A stretch of 64,000 bases of DNA from Actinoplanes derwentensis (GTDB lineage Bacteria; Actinomycetota; Actinomycetes; Mycobacteriales; Micromonosporaceae). Where the stretch lies: contig NZ_LT629758.1 in the NCBI RefSeq assembly GCF_900104725.1, forward strand, positions 8,828,001 to 8,892,000, in the 5' to 3' direction. A model generated the notes under the pieces. That model saw only the letters and a program-made list of their open reading frames with translations. It did not search any database and was not told the origin of the DNA. Positions 58,625 through 64,000 of this stretch are shown piece after piece (the stretch's first letter is position 1; every line of letters starts with the position of its first letter). The position numbers and the translations under genes were made by a program.

Positions 58625-59155
58625 TCAGCACCCTGGGCGCCCGAGGGCCGGAAGCGTCCCAGCAGCCTGAGTGCCTGGTCCCGCCCGCAGTCCCGCGTTT
58701 CGCGCCGCCGTCGCCTCGACCACGTCGGTGAGCAGCTGTTCCATCTGGCCCAGGGTGTCGTCGTCATAGCCGTTCAGCACCCGGTCGACGCGCTCGCCGG
58801 TCGGGACGAAGAACTCCTCGGTCCGTGTGCGGGCCTGCGGTGTGAGGCGCAGCCGGATCACCCGCCGGTCCGAGTCCTCCCGGCTGCGGGCGACGAGACC
58901 GGCGGTCTCCAGTCGATTCAGCAGGTTCGCCGTGGCGCCGGAGGTGAAGCCGATGCGGTCGGCCAGGCGGGCGGGGGAGAGTGGGCTCTCCGTGCTCTCG
59001 GCCCACAGGATCTCTGCGATCGCTACCGCGTCGTTGGGTTGCACCCCCAGTTCCCGTGCCAGGTGCCGGGTCAGCTCGACGTGGGCGTCGGTGTAGGAGC
59101 GCAGCAGGAGCAGCACCCTGGCCCGTGGACCGGGCTTGAAGAGCGAGTCGGCCAT
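58625..59155 (-). CDS. MarR-family transcriptional regulator
   Basis: A 176-aa winged-helix protein. The DNA-binding part is LSPARLADRIGFTSGATANLLNRLETAGLVARS (residues about 59-91), followed by the wing with EDSDRRVIRLRLT; flanking helices form the dimer interface. The C-terminal about 25 residues (AGPGTQAAGTLPALGRPGC) are unusual for MarR. It diverges from the FAD monooxygenase with 64 bp between, where a likely operator lies. Expected role: repressor of the monooxygenase, released by a small aromatic or drug ligand. Confidence 0.9.
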   Translation of the reverse strand: MADSLFKPGPRARVLLLLRSYTDAHVELTRHLARELGVQPNDAVAIAEILWAESTESPLSPARLADRIGFTSGATANLLNRLETAGLVARSREDSDRRVIRLRLTPQARTRTEEFFVPTGERVDRVLNGYDDDTLGQMEQLLTDVVEATAARNAGLRAGPGTQAAGTLPALGRPGC

Positions 59156-59178
59156 GTGCGCACTTTACTCTTTCGTGT

Positions 59179-59202
59179 AGTAGCTTCAAATGAAAGTAGC
59201 TT
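59179..59202. promoter_or_regulatory. candidate MarR operator
   Basis: In the 64-bp gap between the divergent genes: two direct copies of AGTAGCTT (59179-59186 and 59195-59202) and, between them, the palindrome TTCA-AA-TGAA (59185-59194). This AT-rich, repeated sequence fits a site for the neighbouring MarR regulator. TATAGA just downstream could be the -10 of the monooxygenase. Confidence 0.6.
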
Positions 59203-59219
59203 TATAGAAAAGGTAAAAC

Positions 59220-60428
59220 ATGAAGGTGTTGATCACCGGCGGCAGCATCGCCGGGCCCGCGGTAGCGCTCGGGCTGTGGCGGGCGGGCTTCTCCGTGACT
59301 CTGCTGGAGCGTGCCGCGCAGGCCCGCGGTGCCGGGCAGAACGTCGACATCCGTGGCGCCGGCCATGAGGCCCTGCGGCGCATGGGGCTGCGCGACTCGG
59401 TGGCCGGTGCGAGTACCGGAGAGCTGGGTACCCGGTTCCTGCGCCCGGACGGCACCGTCTACGCCTCGGTACCGGGGCGGCCGGGCCGGGACGGGCCTAC
59501 CGCGGAGCTGGAGATCCTGCGCGGGCAGCTCTCCCGCCTTCTGCTGCGCGCCACGGCCGATGAGGCCGAGCACCGCTACGGCGACCACCTGGTCCAGGTG
59601 GACCAGGACGAGCACGGGGTCGACGTGGTCAGCGCGGCCGACCGCCGGGAGCACTACGACCTGCTGGTGATCGCCGAGGGCCGCCGGTCCCGGACCCGCG
59701 ATCTGGCCTTCACGTCGCGGGCCGGCTATCGAGACCTCGGTCAGTACGTTGCGTACGGCACGATCGACCGGGACGACACCGATGACCGGTGGTGGCGCTG
59801 GCTGACCGCCACCGGCAGCCGCGTCGCCTCGCTCCGGCCGGACAACCTCGGGACGATGCGGGCGGCGCTGGCGTTCCTGGCGCCGCCGCTGGGGCTGCAC
59901 CGGCTCGACGTCGAGGCCCAGATCGCGGTGCTGCGCACGCGCTTCGCCGGGGTGGGCTGGGAGACCGGGCGTATCCTGGACGGCTTCGCCGCGCGGCCGG
60001 AGGAGTTCTACTTCGAGCGGGTCGAGCAGGTGCGCACGCCCCGCTGGTCCGAGGGCCGCGTCGCGATCGTCGGCGACACCGCGTGGGGCGCCCCGACCGG
60101 GATGGGCACCTCGCTGGCGCTACTCGGGGCGTATGTGCTGGCGGGCGAGCTCGCCGTCGAGCGGGACCGCGGCGGCGCGTTCGACCCGGCCCGCGCGTTC
60201 CGCGCCTACGAGCAGCGGTTGCGGCCGCACATCGACAAGACGCAGCGGGTGCCGCCGGGCGTGCCCGCGGCGGCCCTGCCGAAGTCCCGCTGGGGCCTGG
60301 CAGTGCTGCAGGGAGCCCACCGCCTCGCCGCGAGCCGCGCGCTGAACGGCCTCGCGGACCGCGCGCTGCCGACCTCGGCGTCGGCCGGGCTCACCCTCCC
60401 CGACTATCCGCTGCCGCGCCCGCGCTGA
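59220..60428 (+). CDS. FAD-dependent monooxygenase
   Basis: A 402-aa flavoprotein hydroxylase of the PHBH type. The FAD-binding GGSIAGPAVALGLWRAG is at residues 7-23, the ribose-binding Glu in LLERA follows, and the second FAD motif VAIVGDTAWGAPTGMGTSLAL is near residue 285. The family includes the aromatic hydroxylases and the tetracycline-inactivating TetX group; the substrate is not readable. ATG 59220 is preceded by AAAAGG. Divergent MarR gene suggests inducible detoxification. Confidence 0.92.
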   Translation: MKVLITGGSIAGPAVALGLWRAGFSVTLLERAAQARGAGQNVDIRGAGHEALRRMGLRDSVAGASTGELGTRFLRPDGTVYASVPGRPGRDGPTAELEILRGQLSRLLLRATADEAEHRYGDHLVQVDQDEHGVDVVSAADRREHYDLLVIAEGRRSRTRDLAFTSRAGYRDLGQYVAYGTIDRDDTDDRWWRWLTATGSRVASLRPDNLGTMRAALAFLAPPLGLHRLDVEAQIAVLRTRFAGVGWETGRILDGFAARPEEFYFERVEQVRTPRWSEGRVAIVGDTAWGAPTGMGTSLALLGAYVLAGELAVERDRGGAFDPARAFRAYEQRLRPHIDKTQRVPPGVPAAALPKSRWGLAVLQGAHRLAASRALNGLADRALPTSASAGLTLPDYPLPRPR

Positions 60429-60690
60429 TCAGTGTTGAGCGACAGGTTGTCGTCTTCGCCTACCGCCACGACCCGCGCCGACGGCCCACCGCCGTGCTGC
60501 GCGAGTCCGCGATCCGGCTGTGCGAGCGACATCCACGTCAACCCGCCCTGGCTGCACCGCGACCCGTGCAAGTACAGCGCCGACATCGGCCTGACCCCGC
60601 GGACCCACGGCTGGCTCATCGAGCGCGGCCTGGCCCTGGCCCACTACGCCACCAGCCGGCCGCAGCTCGGCCGGTTGAGGCGCTGGGGTG
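60429..60690 (+). pseudogene. degraded coding remnant, unknown family
   Basis: Two adjoining pieces in different frames have the strong G/C-third-position pattern of real genes here: VVVFAYRHDPRRRPTAVLRE (about 60441-60525) and, after a shift, DIHVNPPWLHRDPCKYSADI followed by GLTPRTHGWLIERGLALAHY (about 60528-60690). There is no start, no stop at the right place and no known motif. It looks like a fragment of a lost gene; the family is not recognised. Confidence 0.5.
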
Positions 60691-60814
60691 GGTTGGCGGT
60701 GCGGGGCATGCATGAGCCGGCGCCGGGGGACGGTCGTGAGGGGACGCCGGCGCCGGCCGGCGCTGGGCACGGGGCTTTGCGGACCCGTACCGAACAACGG
60801 TGTTGATCTTTGGT
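60691..60814. other. gap with GC-rich palindrome
   Basis: Between the remnant and the nucleotide-sugar dehydrogenase. It holds a 14-bp perfect palindrome GCGCCGGCCGGCGC (60750-60763), perhaps part of a terminator for the convergent genes. No T-tract is seen. Confidence 0.4.
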
Positions 60815-62077
60815 TTAGAGGCGGTGGGCTTCGCGGACCGTCGTGACGCCGCGGGTGTCGAAGAAGCGTTTTGCGATGCGGGCCAGGTGGTCCGGGTCGT
60901 AGCCGCGGTGGTTCTGTACCAGGATGACCAGGTCGGCGGAGGCGGCGGCGCCCTCCAGGTCGTCGGTGCGGGAGACCGGTACGCCGTCGAGTTCCCAAGT
61001 CGTCACGTGCGGGTCGTGGTAGGCGACGGTCGCGCCCAAGGCGGCCAGCTGGCGGGCCAACGGTGCGGCGGGGGACTCGCGCTGGTCGGCGATGTCGGCC
61101 TTGTAGGTGATGCCCAGGAGCAGGATGTTCGCGCCGCGGACCGCCTGGCCGTCGGTGTTCAGGAGGTTCTGCGCGCGCCGGGCCACGTAGGCCGGCATAG
61201 TGGTGTTGATCTCCTGGGCCAGCTCCACGAAGCGGAACGGGTAGCCGAGTTTGGTGCGGACGTTGTGCGAGAGGTAATTCGGGTCGATCGGGATGCAGTG
61301 TCCGCCGACGCCGGGGCCGGGATAGAACGCCTGGAAACCGAACGGTTTGGTGGACGCCGCGTGGATCACGTCCCACAGGTCGATGCCGAGTTCGTGGCAG
61401 AACCGGGCCATCTCGTTGACCAGGGCGATGTTGACGTGCCGATACGTGTTCTCCAGCAGTTTCGCGGTCTCCGCCTCCCGGGTCGACCGGGTCCGCACCA
61501 CCGTCTCGACGAACCGGCCGTAGAACGCCGCGGCGGTCTCGGTGCACGCCGGGGTGTAGCCGCCGACCACCTTCGGGGTGTTGTGCGCGCCGTACACCGC
61601 GTTGCCCGGGTCGATCCGTTCCGGGGAGAACGCCAGGTGGAAGTCGATGCCCGCGGTCAGCCCGGACAGTTTCTCCAGTAGCGGCCGGACCTCCTCGTCG
61701 GTGGTGCCGGGATAGGTCGTCGACTCCAGTACCACAAGCATTCCGGAGCGCAGGTTCCGGCCGATCGCCGCGGTGGCGCCGAGCACCGCCCGCAGGTCTG
61801 GGCCGTCGCCTTCGGACAGTGGCGTCGGCACGCAGATCACCGCGGTCCGAGCCTGCCCGATCAGGGTCTCGTCGCTGGTGGCGGTGAAACCTCCGGACAG
61901 CATCACGGCCACGTCCGCGTCGGTCAGGTCGTCGACGTGGGAGCGGCCGGCACCGAGCGCCCGGACCACGGTCTCGTCGATGTCGAAGCCGAGGACCGTC
62001 AGGCCGGCCCGGATGGCCTGCTGCGCCAGGGGCAGCCCGACGTATCCGAGTCCCAGGATGACTACGTCGTAGCTCAT
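60815..62077 (-). CDS. UDP-sugar 6-dehydrogenase (WecC/Ugd type)
   Basis: A 420-aa NAD-dependent enzyme that oxidises a nucleotide sugar twice to the uronic acid (UDP-glucose to UDP-glucuronate, or UDP-ManNAc to the mannosaminuronate). The motif GLGYVGLPLA near residue 9, the CVPTPLSEGDGPDL block, VLESTTYPGTT, and the catalytic Cys in GVGGHCIPIDP (near 262) are in place. The length and HCIPIDP context favour the UDP-ManNAc/GlcNAc type (WecC) but this is not certain. It starts at ATG 62077, 14 nt after the Stealth gene stop, so they are cotranscribed. Confidence 0.9.
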   Translation of the reverse strand: MSYDVVILGLGYVGLPLAQQAIRAGLTVLGFDIDETVVRALGAGRSHVDDLTDADVAVMLSGGFTATSDETLIGQARTAVICVPTPLSEGDGPDLRAVLGATAAIGRNLRSGMLVVLESTTYPGTTDEEVRPLLEKLSGLTAGIDFHLAFSPERIDPGNAVYGAHNTPKVVGGYTPACTETAAAFYGRFVETVVRTRSTREAETAKLLENTYRHVNIALVNEMARFCHELGIDLWDVIHAASTKPFGFQAFYPGPGVGGHCIPIDPNYLSHNVRTKLGYPFRFVELAQEINTTMPAYVARRAQNLLNTDGQAVRGANILLLGITYKADIADQRESPAAPLARQLAALGATVAYHDPHVTTWELDGVPVSRTDDLEGAAASADLVILVQNHRGYDPDHLARIAKRFFDTRGVTTVREAHRL

Positions 62078-62091
62078 GGAGGTCTCCCTTA

Positions 62092-63852
62092 TCAGGAAAT
62101 ATCAGGCAACTTCATGGGGATGTCGGGTGACCCGACCGGCTGCCGGGGCGCCGCGACCGTCCGCAGACTCCGGTGGTGCAGTTCGAACGGGGAGGTGAAC
62201 GGCAGGTAGGCCGGCAGGAACTCGGCGACCAGCGCCTCCTGGTCGGCGACCGCGGCGCTGTGCGCGTCCACGTCGTTGAGGCAGAACGCGTCCATGTTGC
62301 GGCCGCGCAGCAGCCGGGCCAGTTGCAGCGGCGTGACCGGCTGGGCCAGGTCGGTGTAGAGGTAGCGGATCTTGCCGGGGGCGGCTTTCCCGGTCAGGTA
62401 CGCGTAGTACTGCTGCAGCGACGACAGCAGCGAGATGTCGTCCGGGTGCCGGAACTGGTGCCCGGCGGTGGCCGTCACCTGCTCGGTGAACCGTTGTTCG
62501 ATCTCGGCGATGACGCTGCGCCGCGACGGATGCGGGGTGTGCATCATCTTGCGGGTCAGCATCCGGCCGAAGGTCTCCTGGATCAGCCGCCGGTTGTTCT
62601 TGGCGGCCGAGTCGGCGGGCCGGTCGGCGGGACCGCGGGGCGCGGTGTCCACCCGGGCCGCCGAGGCGAAGAACTTGGTCAGCCCGCCCGGGGTGAAGAA
62701 CTGTCCGGGCATCACCGGGCGGCCCAGGATCACGTCGTCGTTGAGATAGAGGAAGTGTTCGGCCAGTCCGGGGATCCGGTGCAGCCGCGATTCGATGGCC
62801 TGCGAGTTGAAGGTCGGCAGGGTGCCGGTGTCGCCGAAGATCTCCCGGTGCGACACCACGGTCAGCCGGGGATGCTCGCGGTCCAGCCAGGCCGGCACCT
62901 GGTCGTCGGTGACCAGGAAGATCCGGCGCACCCAGGGGGCGAAACAGTGCAGGGCACGCAGCGAGTAGCGCAGTTCGTCGCGGCTGGTGTAGCGGGAGTC
63001 GTTGACGGCCTGTGCGCTGACCCCGCCGACCCACGTGTTCTCGGCCAGGGCCCGCTGCTTACGCCGTTGCCAGTCCGGGTCGGAACCGTCCACCCAGGTG
63101 TAGACCACGTCGATCGCGAAGTCGATCCGGTCCGGGTCCACCGAGGTGAAAATCCGGCGGGTGCGGTACGCGGTGACGTCGTCCGGTGAGCAGAACGGCC
63201 CGAACACCGGCTCGGTGGCGATCGTGACCGGTTCGGTGACCGGGATCGAGTCGGCCACCGGATTGCGGCGCGGCGCCACCAGCCGATCGCCCTGCTCCCG
63301 CCAGAACTCGACCTCGCACGCCAGGTCGTGCCCGAGGACCAGGCTGCCGCCCGGGTCGGCGACCGGCCAGCAGATCGCCATCACCGCGGGTTCACGGCGC
63401 TGGGATCCCCGCTGGGCCACCCGCAGCGAGCCGTGGTCGGCGATGGCCAGCCGGCGCAGCAGCGTCAGTACGTCCGCCCGGTCGGAGCTGCGGACCGCGA
63501 CGGCGGTCCGGGCCGGGCTGCCGCACGGCACCCGGAACCAGTCGACCCCGGCCTCGTCGAGTGCCCGGACCACCCGGTCCAGGTTGCGGCGGCGGATCCC
63601 GGCCGGGTCGGCGGCCGGGTCGATCCGGGCGGTCAGCACGCCGGCCGCGGTCCGGACCCGGATCCGGCCGTCGACGACGCGGGTCCGCATCGGGCCGAGA
63701 GGCATGAAGGTGCGAGCGATCCGCAGTCGCCGTTCCGGGGCGACCCGGGGCAGGACACGAGCCTCGACGGTCTCGAAGATCCGCCGCCGGACTGACCAGG
63801 GGGTCAGTCGCAGGACCTGTCGCAGGGCCACGCCGTAGTCCTTTCGCCGCAT
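62092..63852 (-). CDS. Stealth-family sugar-phosphate transferase
   Basis: A 586-aa cytosolic protein with the Stealth conserved regions: CR1 DVVYTWVDGSDPDW (near 242), CR2 SRDELRYSLRALHCFAPWVRR then IFLVTDDQVPAW (near 280-315), CR3 with the HTPHPSRRS segment and the DISLLSSLQQYYAYLTGK run, and CR4 CLNDVDAHS. Stealth enzymes transfer hexose-1-phosphate from nucleotide sugars and make phosphodiester-linked capsules or exopolysaccharides. Residues 1-240 are an added N-terminal domain. ATG 63852 is preferred; a TTG lies at 63861. It is coupled to the dehydrogenase gene downstream. Confidence 0.9.
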   Translation of the reverse strand: MRRKDYGVALRQVLRLTPWSVRRRIFETVEARVLPRVAPERRLRIARTFMPLGPMRTRVVDGRIRVRTAAGVLTARIDPAADPAGIRRRNLDRVVRALDEAGVDWFRVPCGSPARTAVAVRSSDRADVLTLLRRLAIADHGSLRVAQRGSQRREPAVMAICWPVADPGGSLVLGHDLACEVEFWREQGDRLVAPRRNPVADSIPVTEPVTIATEPVFGPFCSPDDVTAYRTRRIFTSVDPDRIDFAIDVVYTWVDGSDPDWQRRKQRALAENTWVGGVSAQAVNDSRYTSRDELRYSLRALHCFAPWVRRIFLVTDDQVPAWLDREHPRLTVVSHREIFGDTGTLPTFNSQAIESRLHRIPGLAEHFLYLNDDVILGRPVMPGQFFTPGGLTKFFASAARVDTAPRGPADRPADSAAKNNRRLIQETFGRMLTRKMMHTPHPSRRSVIAEIEQRFTEQVTATAGHQFRHPDDISLLSSLQQYYAYLTGKAAPGKIRYLYTDLAQPVTPLQLARLLRGRNMDAFCLNDVDAHSAAVADQEALVAEFLPAYLPFTSPFELHHRSLRTVAAPRQPVGSPDIPMKLPDIS

Positions 63853-63861
63853 ATCCGCCAA

Positions 63862-63945
63862 ATATTCAACGTGCTGCGTAAAGAGAAGTTGCGGTATATA
63901 TGACCGGTTGTTCCCCCTAGGGGGAACGTGTGGGGGACACGGCCG
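63862..63945. promoter_or_regulatory. promoter region of Stealth gene with 18-bp palindrome
   Basis: AT-rich DNA near 63853-63905 and a perfect 18-bp palindrome, GTTCCCCCT-AGGGGGAAC (63910-63927). The palindrome is placed as an operator for the Stealth gene or the gene to the right. The rest shows no gene. Confidence 0.55.
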
Positions 63946-64000
63946 ATGCGGTTGTTGCGCGGGCCGGGCATGGTGGAAGACGGCGACGTGACGATGGCGG
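63946..64000 (+). CDS. possible start of a gene running out of the window
   Basis: From ATG 63946 a frame stays open to the end of the window (MRLLRGPGMVEDGDVTMA). An in-frame GTG lies at 63928, just after the palindrome. Eighteen codons are too few to identify it. Confidence 0.25.
   Translation, partial: MRLLRGPGMVEDGDVTMA

Overview
The window is high-GC DNA with GTG/TTG starts, tightly overlapping genes, an F420-cofactor gene (cofC) and a gene order that follows the actinobacterial chromosome core known from Mycobacterium tuberculosis (ppk-cofC-gpsA-ddl-thiL-rpmB-fakA-recG-rsmD-coaD, then DUF177-rpmF-plsX-rnc-fpg-smc-ftsY-amtB-glnB-glnD). I infer a filamentous actinomycete, most likely Micromonosporaceae (Actinoplanes or a relative); the family assignment rests on overall gene content and style, not on a marker alignment.

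Layout. 0-15.4 kb: housekeeping backbone (ppk, a CspA-like protein, cofC, plsC, gpsA, a Cys/Met PLP enzyme, ddl, DUF3515, a stand-alone RAM domain, thiL, rpmB, fakA-like, recG, DUF952). 15.4-18.1 kb: two tandem, paralogous LPLTG surface proteins inserted between recG/DUF952 and rsmD. 18.1-24.3 kb: rsmD-coaD, a coiled-coil protein, DUF177-rpmF-plsX-rnc, a PIG-V-like mannosyltransferase and fpg. 24.5-28.6 kb (minus strand): a translationally coupled three-gene cassette of a PelF/DUF3492-type glycosyltransferase, a large membrane protein with an octapeptide-repeat N-terminus, and a shortened Spherulin-4 family protein, here read as a reduced Pel-like exopolysaccharide locus. 29.3-41.9 kb: small coiled-coil protein, smc, HAD, phoD-like, ftsY, a kinase-fold protein, and the nitrogen operon amtB-glnB-glnD with a candidate GlnR operator.

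42.0-64 kb is accessory. The core order breaks directly after glnD, where ffh would be expected. First comes a surface-glycan island: two 815-825 aa proteins that fuse a GT2 domain to a GT-B-like module (one on each strand), a membrane-anchored methyltransferase, an OafA-type acyltransferase with SGNH domain, and a five-gene overlapping operon with a GT-B/MurG-like fusion, an unknown coiled-coil protein and a GtrC-GtrB-GtrA-like set. It continues after an interruption with a nucleotide-sugar dehydrogenase and a Stealth-family sugar-phosphate transferase. Together these genes could make a nucleotide-activated uronic acid, assemble a phosphodiester-linked or lipid-linked glycan, flip it, and decorate it with acyl, methyl and glucosyl groups.

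The interruption (55.9-60.8 kb) holds a 5'-truncated AraC regulator, a 2.0-kb IS630-like element bounded by inverted repeats and TA dinucleotides that carries a GNAT acetyltransferase next to a frameshifted transposase, a divergent MarR/FAD-monooxygenase pair, and a degraded gene remnant. The most interesting signals are the shared GT-B module in three large glycosyltransferases, the Pel-like cassette, and the cargo-bearing IS630 element.
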